From NCBI RefSeq assembly GCF_032854445.1, contig NC_088303.1:27103501-27167500 (forward strand): a stretch of 64,000 nt of DNA, given 5' to 3'. A program made the position numbers and the translations under genes. Every line of letters starts with the position of its first letter. Positions within the stretch are counted from its first letter, which is position 1. Below the pieces are notes generated by a model that saw only the letters and a list, made by a program, of their open reading frames with translations, was not told where the DNA came from and did not search any database. Origin of the DNA: Liolophura sinensis. Its lineage: Eukaryota; Mollusca; Polyplacophora; Chitonida; Chitonidae. Below are positions 50,734 through 62,479 of this stretch, in pieces.

Positions 50734-51377
50734 TGCATTTACATGTCTTTACTCCTTGTTTCATAAAGTGGGTCTACATCGCCAATACATTTTCTAAAGT
50801 CAGGATTCGAATTTTGGAATTCCTGGTGCCACTTTCATTGAACTTTACCCTGTCAGTGTAGACTGATGAAGCACGATTGGCAGGTCTCAAGGTATGTAAT
50901 TACAGGCATTTCTTCAAGATGCACATGTCAAAGATTCACCATGGTTCCAGCATCAGTAGAACAGTCGTCGTATATATAAAGCAACCTTCATCGACGCTTT
51001 CCGGACTTTAATCCATAGCCGAGTACATCCTACAGCGTGGTAGTGGATGTAGCTGTTTATTTTGTATGTATTTCAATTGAGAAACTTGACACACACACGT
51101 GTATTTTACACGCAAAAATCAATCGGTTCATTTTAACACTAAGACTGTTGTCGATTTGACGCCAGAATGTATTCTGTGATTATAACACAATATTGTGTCA
51201 TATTCAAAATAATATCCTGTTATTCAAATAGAAAGGTGATGTGACTTACATTTAACTGAATAATCTGCTGCAATAACAGAATGCATTCTAGCATCACTCT
51301 CATAACAGACATTCTGTTACATTTAACATATTTAACTTATTTTTTGGAGTGTAGGATACTCCTCATATGTATATGAG

Positions 51378-54300
51378 GCTTGTGTCTTGAAAGGCCTCGT
51401 GCGTGAAATACCAGGCTTCGTCAGAGGTACGCCAACATGCCCCCTCATGGCTGGCGCTATGAAAGCTCTGAATTATAGAACATACGGGTAAGTCATGGAG
51501 CTTAATGGGAATTAGGCTTCCCTTATCTCGGTTGGGATACCCTGAAACGTAGACTGTTGGTTCAAAGTGCCATTGGGGCTCCAGTACGTGAAATGCTTCA
51601 TACATAATACATGTCTATAATCCAATATATACAATGTCAAGGTTTACACTTAATATATCTTGTTCACAAACATCTAAACATTGAGGACGAACGCTCTTGC
51701 ATAAAGTCAATGTGATGGTCTTTAATCTAACTTCAAAGGTTCCCAGTGTACAAAATGGAATGAAACTAACTTGTCACCAGGCTTGTACAACGTAAACCGT
51801 GCGACCTAAGTCTCAAGACGCTTTGCCAGGGTCACTAAAATGTCACTACAATATGGGAACATACATACAAAGACAAAGATAACACACACAAATCCAGGAC
51901 ATCTCAATCAGCCTACAGAAATATAATCCACACGTCACACACTCACAAAGTGAAGCAGGTGCAGAACTTGCACATAGGGTATTTTGATTAACCTGTGTCT
52001 CGCCATCTGTTTTTAAAATATAATAATAAAGATTTTATGATTATTTGAAGAACAATTCCTTTTGGACTGCTTAAATACATTTTCCCATCCTTTGTAGAAA
52101 TCAGCCAAAGATACAGACTGTCACAAAGCAGCCTACGCAATCATCACACGCTTCCTTCTAGCCATAGCGTGCGTATAGAGACGAGTTAACATTCCACCTG
52201 TGGTTTTAGCGACAAAAGTATCGACACCTCTTACCGCTGCCCCACTCTCATATCGCAGTCTTGGTGGGAACACAAAGGTATCGACCTCATCCTCTCCTTA
52301 ATATCCTTCGTCTAGAAGCGCTGTAAGGCAACAGATTTCACAGATGCTATGTTTTCAACGGTCTTTGGAATTGGTTATGTTTCTAGAAAATCGTTTAATG
52401 AATGGAAATCTGTCATCCTTCCTGGAATTACTCCACGTATTTTCCCTAATCCTTTCAAAAATCAAATAATGATATAGATTATCACCAAGCTGTCTAAGCA
52501 AACCATAACTCCTCTCCTTATATTCATGTCATGTGTTTAGAGACGAGTGAACGATCTACAGTTCTGTTAGGTTGTGTTCTTAGCGGCAAAAAATTAACAC
52601 CTATTGGTGTTGCTCCACTCTCACAACGTGGTCTCGGTGGGAATATAAAGGTATCGACACTAAGCTCCTCGAATTTTTTAAAATCTATCAATGCTGTAAG
52701 CCAGGGGCTCGTTCAGGGGGCCCCCGTCTTTCTGCACTGTAAGGCAGTAGGTCGTCCAGAATTTTCATGACGAGCAGTATTGTAGGCCAGCAGATCGTCC
52801 AGAACGCCCTTATCTAGTGGAGTTGTAAGGCATCAGATCGCCCAGAACGTTCATGTCTAGCAGGACGGTAAGGCATCAGATAGCCCAGAACGTTCATGTT
52901 TAGCAGGACGGTAAGGCATCAGATAGCCCAGAACGTTCATGTCTAGCAGGACGGTAAGGCATCAAATAGCAAAGAACGTTCATGTCTAGCAGGACGGTAA
53001 GGCATCAGATAGCAAAGAACGTTCATGTCTAGCAGGACGGTAAGGCATCAGATAGCCCAGAACGATCATGTCTAGCAGGACGGTAAGGCATCAGATAGCC
53101 CAGAACGATCATGTCTAGCAGGACGGTAAGGCATCAGATAGCCCAGAACGTTCATGTCTAGCAGGACGGTAAGGCATCAGATAGCCCAGAACGTTCATGT
53201 CTAGCAGGACGGTAAGGCATCAGATAGCCCAGAACGATCATGTCTAGCAGGACGGTAAGGCATCAGATAGCCCAGAACGATCATGTCTAGCAGGACGGTA
53301 AGGCATCAGATAGCAAAGAACGTTCATGTCTAGCAGGACGGTAAGGCATCAGATAGCCCAGAACGTTCATGTCTAGCAGGACGGTAAGGCATCAGATCGT
53401 CCAGAACGTTCATGTCTAGCAGGACGGTAAGGCATCAGATCGTCCAGAACGTTCATGTCTAGCAGTACTGTAGGGCACAGGATCGTCAAGAACTCTCTTG
53501 TTTAGCAGTACTGTAAAGGCCTCAGATCGCCCAGAAATTAAAGTTTATGTCTAGTGGTACTGTAAATCAGCAGATCGTCCAGAACGTTCACGACTATCAG
53601 TACTGTAAGCCAGCAAATCGCGCAGACGCCGTGTTCTTAGCCTTCTTTTGGAATTAGACACGTTTGAGGTGGATCAATGAAGTACATCAGCTTGATATCT
53701 GCATGAATCTTTTACACAGCGCATGGAATCAGAAGACATGCCACGGAATGATATTTCGTTCAAATGACCCAAGCAGACACAAAGGGCTACTGAAAACTCA
53801 CCTGTAAATAGTGGTACACTGAGTAGACTCACACTTTTTTAAAATATACAAACTTCCTTTCGCTATCCAATATTAATCAGCTACGCGCTTCTATATCCCA
53901 ACCATTCTGCTAAAGATCAGACCGAGCATATGCCTGTAATAATAGCTTCTTCACTTGACTCTGGCCTGATTAAAAGTGGGTGTTAATGCAATTGCACGAC
54001 ATCAGAAGATATATGGTCTACCAGAACATCGCAGACAAGTAAATACACTGTGGTCTATCAAACTTCCTGTAATAAACATATTCATCATGTATCGCTGTTA
54101 TATTTGCGCAATTCGACGAGTCCTCGCAGAACAACATGACAGTGGTAAAGTGGCTTAACCTCGATCAGAAGCAGACGACCGGTGTGTAAATATAACGTTC
54201 TTGAGAAGGACTGTGCAAATGTCGTTGTGGGTTAGTGTTTCCTCACTCCAGCTTCGTTCGGAAGAGAAGACATCAGTCACAATAAAATACCTAATAAATC

Positions 54301-54659
54301 GAATCGAAGACAATAAAGTAGGTCTATATCGTCCTTACACATTTTTAGTCAAGATTTTCAGTTTGGAATTTTGGAAAAGCAGTTTGGAGCTTTTCGGACT
54401 TTAATTTACATCGATCAGCGCATAACATGGTTGGTAGTGCCTGTAACTGGCCCATATGATTATTTACGTAATTGGACTTAAAAATCAGACACACAATCGC
54501 ATATTTTATGACATTTAATGTTGACAACAGCCGTTCAGAGCACTGGGAAAACAACCGCCCTCCACCAAATAGCACGCACACCTCCTCATGTGAAGCCGCA
54601 ACTAAAGCAATCCTTCGAATAAAAAACGTCTTTTGTAAAGTGACAGCTGCGGCCAGTTA
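51378..54659 (+). repeat. Tandem-array unit U2, middle part deleted
   Basis: It starts with TGTGTCTTGAAAGGCC at 51.38 kb and follows the U1 order through 52.1 kb (CACAAAGCAGCCTACGC), but lacks most of the segment U1 has at 47.16-47.38 kb. The minisatellite is hugely expanded. After AGACATGCCACGGAATGATA at 53.73 kb it jumps near 53.97 kb to the GTGTTAATGCAATTG landmark, skipping about 1.3 kb of U1 (48.9-50.3 kb). It ends with GAAGCCGCAACTAAAGCAAT and a GCGGCCAGTTAG boundary. Confidence 0.85.
52735..53620. repeat. 43-bp minisatellite of U2 with 14 regular copies
   Basis: Between 52,859 and 53,460 there are 14 copies of exactly 43 bp (starts 52,859 + 43n), each AGCAGGACGGTAAGGCATCA plus a variable part. 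Variant parts are A (CCCAGAACGTTC), B (CAAAGAACGTTC), C (CCCAGAACGATC) and D (CGTCCAGAACGTTC), in the order AABBCCAACCBADD. Diverged units flank the block on both sides. Confidence 0.96.
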
Positions 54660-54969
54660 GCGCGCCCGTCTTTTTGCACTAAAAGGCAGTAGGTGGCTCA
54701 GAGTGTTCACGACTAGCTCTACCATGAGGCTAGTGTGATTCTCTTTGACCTAACAGCAAACGTTTCCAATCAGCAGACTGGAATGAAACTAACTCGTTGC
54801 GTGGCTTGTTCAACGTGAAAAATTAACACCCATTGGTGCTGCTCCACTCTCAGGACGTGGTCTCGGTGGAATTATAAAGGTATCAACACTAAGCTCCTCG
54901 TCATTACTTACATCTGTCTATTACATTGATTTAAATAATCAAGCGGCTCGTCCAGAGCTCCTCCGTCTT

Positions 54970-55620
54970 TTTGCACTGTAAGGCGGTAGATGGCCCAGAA
55001 TGTTCAAGACTAGCAGTACTGTACGATAGCAGGTCGTCTAGAACGCTCCTATTTATCAGTTCTTTGTGGCAGCAGATCATCCAGAACGCCCTTATCTGGG
55101 TGAGTTGTAAGAGACATCAGATCGCCCAGAACAGTAGCAGTACTGTGAGGCATCGGAGCGACCAGAACGAGTATGTCTAGCAGTACTGTAAGCCAGCAGA
55201 TCGTCCACAACGTTCATATCTAGCTGTACTGTGAGACAGAGATCGCCCAGAACGAGTGATCGCCCAGAACGTTCATATCAAGCCGTACTGTAAGCCATTA
55301 GATCGCCCAGAACGTTCATATCTAGCTGTACTGTGAGGCCTCGGAGCTCCCAAAACGTGTATGCCTAGCAGTACTGTAAGCCAGCAGATCGTCCACAACG
55401 TTCATATCTATCAGTACTGTGAGACAGAGATCGCCCAGAACGAGTGATCGCCCAGAACGTTCATATCGAGCAGTACTGTAAGCCAGTAGATCGCCCAGAA
55501 CGTTCGTATCTAGCAGACCTGTATGGCAGCAGAGCGCCCAGAACGTCCTTATTTAGGTGAGTTGTAATAGACATCAGATCGCCCACAACGTTCATGTCTA
55601 GCAATACTGTAAGCCAGCAG
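54970..55620. repeat. Minisatellite of U3, irregular
   Basis: About 14 units of 40-50 bp sharing GATCGCCCAGAACGTTCATA and AGCAGTACTGTAAGCCA. Internal duplications exist, such as the repeated stretch GAGACAGAGATCGCCCAGAA at about 55,231 and 55,421. Confidence 0.9.
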
Positions 55621-57269
55621 ATAACCCAGAATCTCTGTTTTTAACCCACCTTTACAACTGGCCATGTTTAAAATGGATCGTGCGTGACCTTGATATCTGC
55701 ATAAATCTTTTACTCAGTGGGGGAGTGGGGATCAGAGGGCATGGCACGGAATGACATTTCGTTCCAATGACAAAAGCAGACAAAAAGGGCTACTGAAAAC
55801 TCCCGTATAAAGAGCAGTGCACTGATTTATTATATACAAAGTCTCTTTCGCAATCCAACTGTAATCAGCTACATGCTACATGCATCTATGTCCAAACTCG
55901 TGTGCTAAAGATCAGACTGAGCATATATCTGTAATAACAGCTTCTTCACCTGACCTGATCAGCTGTCCCTGGCAGACCCTTCATCATTTTTCCTGCTAAC
56001 GTACACCCATTTTATTCATTGATAATCAGTTAGGGAGTATTTTCGTGGTTTGATATACAGAAGGACATGATAAAAAAAATCGACATTATAAACATGATAT
56101 GGAAATTTTTGTACAATATAGCGTTTATTCGCTGTGTCACATTAGGACGGCGTTTCTGGCGCTTTAGGTGATACAACTGATGCGTCTCGCTGTGGTTCCG
56201 ACCCTTAATAGTAAGTAATAGCTATCAATATTGATTCCTGTTGTACATCTAAACCAAACGTACTGAACATGTCGAGACATTAGTAAAGGGTTGCTAGCAT
56301 CAGCTCTGCAATCTTTGAGGATTAAATCCGCTGGCAACTGACTATTATAGGACGTATTGTTGTAGCTGGCGAATCAGCTTACGGATTTAATGTCTACTCC
56401 TGGTCTATTAATTAATAGATTTGGCCTTGAGGACAAACCTCGGCGCGCCCAGTTGTGTCCCCGAGTGCTCTATTTCGGTCAACCAGTTGCCAGCATAAAT
56501 GGGAATACATCGGGAAATATTAACTAGAACTTCGGTCCTTTTGATCTTAGGGGACCTATCACCGCTTTGTAATGGATTTGTAACTACACTGGCCTAAAGG
56601 AGCAGGCGAAGAGACGGTTCCAGCCGGGGGTGCTAGCAGGGTTCACCGATAGCTCCTGGCTTTCCTGATTTAATCGCACATATTGGGTGGGCATAAAAAA
56701 TGGGCATATACACTTTCTTTGTTAATACATTGTCTAAAGTGCGCAATAATATCCCCTGGCAAAATATAACCAGAGCAAAACAAGTACACCTTACACCTTA
56801 CACAGGAGAACAAAGCGTCAATGAAAAATCGTTTTATAGAAATTAAAAAGACCTTAACACCTTCGTTTGCCAAGCTATCCCAACGCATCCTCCCATAGAA
56901 CTGGATGTGTTTACACATTGTGGAGAATATCGTCCCTGAAGCATAGGTCATTCTAGAAGCGGTTCAGTTTTCAGCTAGACATAAACTCCGAGATAATCCA
57001 CCAGCCGACATTTCGTGGAAAGATTTGTAATGATGATGAGACATCCTTTCATAGACCACAGATGTTTAAATTGTGATGTGCGCTTAAACAGAGAAAGGGT
57101 ATGAAGATACATGTGCTCGTAATAATGAGTGTTGATGCAATTGCTACTATCTGAGTAGATATATGGCCTATCAGAACGTAACGGGCCGAGTAGAGTACAC
57201 TGTAGTTCATCGAACTTCCTATAGTTAAGATTTTAATCATGTATTGCTGTTATATTCGCGCAGCAAGTG

Positions 57270-57650
57270 CAAGTGGCTTAGAGTCAGTCGGCAGGTTGCC
57301 GGCGTGTAAATATAACGTCTTTGAGAAAGACGGTACAAATGTCAGTGTGGCTTAGACTCAGTCGGCAGACCGCCAGCATGTAAATATAACGTCCTTGAGA
57401 AAGACGGTACAAATGTCAGTGTGGCTTAGACTCAGTCGGCAGACCGCCGGCGTGTAAATATAACGCCCTTGAGAAAGGCGGTACAAATGTCAGTGTGGCT
57501 TAGACTCAGTCAGCAGACCGCCGGCGTGTAAACATAACGTCTTTGAGAAAAACGGTACAACTTTCTGTGTGGCTTAGACTCGGTCGACAGACTGCCGGCG
57601 TGTAAATATAACGTCCTTCAGAGAGACGGTATAAATGTAAGTGTGAGCCT
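57270..57650. repeat. 74-bp tandem repeat, five copies, inside U3
   Basis: Copies start at 57,304, 57,378, 57,452, 57,526 and 57,600, each with GTGTAAATATAACGTCCTTG and GTGTGGCTTAGACTCAGTCG. The other units have one version of this segment (50,515 in U1, 54,185 in U2), so the expansion is private to U3. Confidence 0.94.
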
Positions 57651-57948
57651 CGTTCTGTAAAGAATACACCACTTACAATGAAGTACCCAATAAAAGGCAT
57701 CGGACATAATCCTTGTATTTCCATACTTCTAACGAATGATTTAGCCACTGTGGCATTACAAAAAACAATGTTACATGTCCACATAACCTGCACCAATGTC
57801 ATTACCCGGTGCTCCATCAGGCAGGGCTACATCCTATTGGTCTCCAAACAACTTTTTAAAAGTGTCAAGTGTCTTTTTTATTGTGTCATATTTAGCATGA
57901 TACCTTATTAGTCTAATGGAATGGTTATGTTGAATTAATTGAATCTAT

Positions 57949-58036
57949 GTGTTATATTTAACAGAATAATCTGCTGCAATAATAGAATACATTCTAGCAA
58001 CACTCCGATAAAAGGATTTTCTGTTAAATGTAACAC
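57949..58036. repeat. Foldback (inverted-repeat) element in U3
   Basis: An 18-bp left arm (57,949-57,966, GTGTTATATTTAACAGAA) and its near-perfect reverse complement (58,019-58,036) enclose about 52 bp. The equivalent site in U1 (51,238-51,325) has a related but weaker dyad, with TAACAGAATG at 51,274-51,283 and CATTCTGTTA at 51,310-51,319. It may be a MITE-like element or a hairpin already present in the ancestral unit. Confidence 0.7.
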
Positions 58037-58411
58037 ATTACTTTTTTTATTGTGGTACATTTATGTTTGACGACAGCCCGACCGAAAACAACCACCCTCC
58101 CCTAAGTAAGTCCCTCATCTCCCCATATAAAGCCGCAGCTGAAGCAATCCCTCAAATAAAAGTGACAGTTGCGGCCAATTAGCAGGACCTTGTTTATTTG
58201 GGATACCATACTTTACTATGTATTATAATATGTATTATAAAGTGACAAAGAAAGCACCAAACCGTTATGTCAGTAACTGTGAATCGGTAGTTTGTCATGT
58301 CTCGTGTCCTAGTCTAAGGGTTCCAACGGGGCTGCTACATGAATATGTTGACACTGACAAGCCTGTTACATGGGTAAACTGGTGAAGACAACGCTAAAGA
58401 GCTATGGTAAG

Positions 58412-61400
58412 GCTTGTGTCTTAGAGGCCACGTGCGTGAAATACCAGACTGAGGGCTTTGTCAGTTATCAGAGGGAAGATCGCCGACATGTCCCCGCATG
58501 GCTGGCCCTATAAAAGCCCTGAATTATAGATCATACGGGTAAGTCATCACGTGGAGCTTAATGGGAATTAGTGTCTCCTTATCTCGTTTGGTATACCATG
58601 TAACGTGGCCTCTTGGTTCAAACTGCCATTGGGCTCCAGTACACGAAATGCTTCATACATAAAACATGTTTATAATCCAACATGTCAAGGTTTGCATTTG
58701 ATAACTCTTGTACACAAAAATCCAAAGACTGACGACGAAAGCACTAACATGAGGCCAATGTGTCCGTGCTTTGTACACTATGATACTCTTTAACCCAATA
58801 CCAAAGGTTCCCAATCAACAGACTGAAAAGAAACTAACTCGTCGCGTGGCTTGTTCAAAGCGAAACCATACGACACAAATGTCAAGATTCCTTGCCAGGA
58901 TCATTAAAATGTCACCAAAATATCGGTGACATATTAAATATAATATATACAAAGAACAAAAAGAAAAATCCAGAACATCTCAATCAGCCTGCTGGAATAT
59001 AACCATCATATCGCACACTCACACAAAGTGAAGCACGTGCAGAGCTAATATTGAAAACAAATATCCAGACCTTACGTAAAACTTATTACTAAGATCAACA
59101 AGCAGATGTAGGACACGTAAGAGGTTCATTTCAATAACACAAATACATGTAATATTCAAAATCAACTTTCCTCGGAGCGGCAAATTACATCCGTCAAAAG
59201 TACATGCATGTCAGAGATTTGGAAATCCATACAGACAGCGCAGAAAACCACTCCCGATAGTAACTGCATTTTGATCAACCTGTGTAAACAGGCCTCCAAC
59301 ATTTTCTTTTCAAATATAATAATAAAGATTTTTGTGATTATTTCAATGACAATTCCTTCAGGACTGCTTATATACATTTACCCATTCTTTGTAAAAAAAA
59401 TCGGTCAAAGATACAGATTGTCACAAAGCAGCCTACACAATCATCACACGCATCCTTCTAGCCCTAGCGTGTGTATAGAGACGAGTTAACACTCCACCGT
59501 AAGCCTGTGGTTTCAGCGACAAAACTCTAGACACCTCTTACTGCTGTCCCACTCTCGCCTTGGTGGGAACACAAAGGTATTGGCCTTATCCTCTACACAT
59601 TCTCTTTCGTCTAGCTGTAAGGCACAAGATCTTGCCGATGCTATGTTTCCAACCGTCTTTTGGAATTGGTTATGTTTATAGTGCGCCGTTTTATGGGTGG
59701 AAGTCTATCACCATTCCTGGAACTCCTCCACGGCTGCACAAATAAATTTTCCCCGTCCGTTTAGAAATCAAATAATGATTCAGATTATCACCAAGCTGTC
59801 TACAAAGTCCATACCTCCCCTCTTTATACCAATGGCATTTTTTTACAGACGTGTTAACGTTCCCCATTTCTGTTAGGCTGTGTTCTTAGCCGCGAAAAAA
59901 TCAACACCTCTTTTTCCTGCTCCACTCTCAGGACGTGGCCTCGGTGGAATTATAAAGGTACTAAGCTCCTCGTACATCCATCAGTGCTGAAAGGCAGCAG
60001 CTCATCCAGAGCTCCTCTGTCTTTCTGTACTGTAAGGTATCAGATCGCCCAGAACGTTCATGTCTAGCAGTACTGTAAGCCAGCAGAACGCCCAGAACGC
60101 TTACGTCTAGCAGTACTGTAAGCATCAGATCGTCCAGAACGTTCATGTCTTGTACCGTAAGCCAGCAGATCGCCCAGAACGTTGATGCCCTCTTATACCC
60201 AAAGTTCCTTTCGCCATCCAACTTCCACAACCCAAACTCTTGTGCAAAACAATAGAGTGAGCATTTATCTGAAATACTAGCTTCTTCACCTGACTCAATA
60301 CTCTTGAGTACGGCGTAAAACACCAATCAAAAAAAAAAAAAAAAAAAAATCTTCACCTGACTCTGATCAGCCTACCATGGTATATCATTTGGCATTTCGG
60401 TATATTCTGAAGTTAACCCAATTTCATTCATTTACAAACATTTAGTAAGTATATTCTTGGTTTGACATACAGAAGAACATGGTAAATTATAAATATAAAC
60501 ATGCCATGTGAATACTTAACGGTATAGCTTTCATTCGCTGTGTCACATTAAGGCAGCGTTTCTGGCGCTTTAGATGACCCGACTGGTCCGTCTCGCTGTA
60601 ACTCAGACCCTTAATGTAAGGCAATAGCTGATCAAAAGTGATTCCAGTCGTATATTTAAGTGGGTCACCTAATTCAAATGTACTGAACATGTCGGGTGGC
60701 TAGTGAAGGAACGCTAGCATCAGATCTGCAATCTTGGAGAATTAAACCCGCAGAAACTACACGGTATTATAGGAGACACTGTCGTAGGAGGCGAATCAGC
60801 TTACGGATATAATGTCTACACCTGGTCTATTAATTAATAGATTTGGCCTTGAGGACAAAGCCCAGCGCTACTGGTTGTGTCCCCGGATGTTCCATTTCGC
60901 CATACAGTCGCAAGGATAAATGAGTATACATCGGAAAATATTAACTAGCCCTTTGGCAATTATGATCTCAGGAGACCTGTCGATGCTCCGTAATGAAATT
61001 GTAACTACACTGTCCTAAGGGAGTAGGCGTAGTGACGGCTCCAACGGGGGAGTTAGCAGGCTTCACCGATGGCCCCCAGTCTTATTGCTGTCATAGCACA
61101 TATACATGTACACTTTTTATTGCATTGTTTCAAGTGCAAAGTAATATCGCCTGGGAAAATACCACCAGAACCGAATACATTCCAGAATTCATTTCCACAC
61201 GTATCTCCTCGCCCCAGTTGCTTCAGTTCTCCAGGTTATATATGAAAAGAAATATTCATTGCAAAGGCGTTGGCTGGAAAGTTCAGGGATGGGCGTGAAA
61301 CTGATGAAGTTCTAGAAGCAGTTCAATTCTCAAATGCTCATAAACTCCAAGATAACCCCCATCCGACATTTGGTGGAAGAATTTGTGACAATGATGAGAC

Positions 61401-62460
61401 CTTTCATAGATCACTGATGTTTGCATTGTAACGTGCTCTTAAGAGAGAAAGGGCGTATGAAGGTACACGTGCATGCAAAAGTGAATGTTAAGTAGTACGA
61501 TTTACTAGTTGGTCTTCCAAAAAGTCACACACAAAGTAGATACACTCTGGTACATCGAAATATTAACAAATATTTTAATCATACATTGCTGTTATATTTG
61601 TGCAATTCGGCGTGTCTTTTCCATTCGAGGAACAGCCCGGCGGTAGTGACTGCAAGTTGAATCAGTCACAATGAAATATCCAATACTCATCAGAGACAGG
61701 ACAAAAACACAAGCAGGATTTTCAACAGTAAAACGAATCGAGGAGCGTTTCCGCACAAATGACAAATATTCTAGCCACTGTGGCATTACAAAAGTACCAA
61801 GGTTACATATGGGTCCATACACCCTGCATATATCAAAGAATACTTTTGAAGTATGGAATTTCTGAAGTAAACGTGTATAATTGACTGAGGCGTGTCAATT
61901 AAAGTGGCAATCATGTACGACCTTCGATTACCGGGTCGGCAAATTTCACCTTATTAGTGTAGATTGATGAAACAAGATTGGCGGGCCTCGGGAACGCAAT
62001 CACAGATTTCTTCTAGATGCACATGTCCATGGTTCCAGTATATTAGAACAGTCGTTGTATGTATAAAGCAATCTTCCTCGGTGTTTACTGGACAGATACA
62101 CCACATTAATGCAGAGCCGAGAACATCCCAAAGCGCACAGCATGCTTGGGTGTGCATGTAGCTAGCTCATATGTTTATTTACTTAATTGGGGTTAGAGAC
62201 TTGACATACACAAGAACATTTTTGGACATTCATGGTGAAAATATCCAGTCTCCTCCAAGTAACATACACGCCTCCTCTTCTAAAGCCGCGGCTTAATCAA
62301 TCATTCAAATAAAACGCGTCTTTTGTAAAGCTTGGCCATTTAGCACAACCTTGTTTATATGGGACTCCATATTTTAGTATGTAACAAAAGAAATCAAGAA
62401 AGCACCAATGACAATATGTCAGAAACTATGACTTGGTAGGTTGTCATGTCTCGAGTCATA
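58412..62460 (+). repeat. Tandem-array unit U4
   Basis: It begins with TGTGTCTTAGAGGCCACG and carries the U1 landmarks in order: AATCAGCCTGCTGGAATATA at 58.98 kb; CACAAAGCAGCCTACAC at 59.42; a short minisatellite at 60.0-60.18; GCGTTTCTGGCGCTTTA at 60.56; GATTTGGCCTTGAGGACAAA at 60.84; TTAGCAGGCTTCACCGAT at 61.05; TGCTGTTATATTTGTGCAAT at 61.59; and AAAGCCGCGGCTTAATCAAT at 62.28. It ends in AAGAAAGCACCAATGACA at 62.40 kb, as U3 does. The minisatellite has shrunk to about four units. Confidence 0.87.
60283..60363 (+). mobile_element. 5'-truncated SINE inserted in U4, perfect 14-bp TSD
   Basis: Only the last part of the SINE is present (60,297-60,349: CTCTTGAGTACGGCGTAAAA, CACCAATC and a long A tail). 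TCTTCACCTGACTC is duplicated exactly at 60,283-60,296 and 60,350-60,363. U1 (48.83 kb), U2 (53.95 kb) and U3 (55.95 kb) have the same CTTCTTCAC site without an insertion. Confidence 0.95.
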
Positions 62461-62479
62461 GGTTTTTGATTCCACTGAG

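Larger units (their letters stand above)
46588..51377 (+). repeat. Tandem-array unit U1 (most complete)
   Basis: First copy of the large repeat. Landmarks in order are: TGTGTCTTAGAGGCCAC at 46.59 kb; GAGCTTAATGGGAATTAG at 46.71; AATCAGCCTGCTGGAATATA at 47.11; CCACAAAGCAGCCTAC at 47.55; minisatellite at 48.17-48.54; AGACATGCCACGGAATGATA at 48.63; GCGTTTCTGGCGCTTTA at 48.97; GATTTGGCCTTGAGGACAAA at 49.23; TTAGCAGGCTTCACCGAT at 49.45; CTCCAAGATA with a C run at 49.71; TGCTGTTATGTTTGCGCAAT at 50.41; GTTAATATAACGTCC at 50.52; and TTTAACTGAATAATCTGCTG at 51.25. Frames inside are short or repeat-derived apart from the minus-strand frame noted separately. Orientation is arbitrary. Confidence 0.88.
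54660..58411 (+). repeat. Tandem-array unit U3, first part rearranged
   Basis: It begins abruptly with CGCGCCCGTCTTTTTGCACT, which in U1 lies just before the minisatellite (48.15 kb). It then has a piece of the earlier AATGAAACTAACTCG segment and continues with the minisatellite (about 54.97-55.62 kb). From there it follows U1 closely: GCGTTTCTGGCGCTTTA at 56.15, GATTTGGCCTTGAGGACAAA at 56.42, and the AATATAACGTC block at 57.31 kb. It ends with GCCGCAGCTGAAGCAATCC at 58.13 and AAAGAAAGCACCAAACCG at 58.25 kb. The first 1.5 kb of the unit (46.6-48.0 kb in U1) is missing except for the displaced piece. Confidence 0.85.

Noticed and set aside
52859-53460. CRISPR-like array
   Set aside because: The repeats are directly adjacent without unique spacers and lie in animal DNA; this is a minisatellite.
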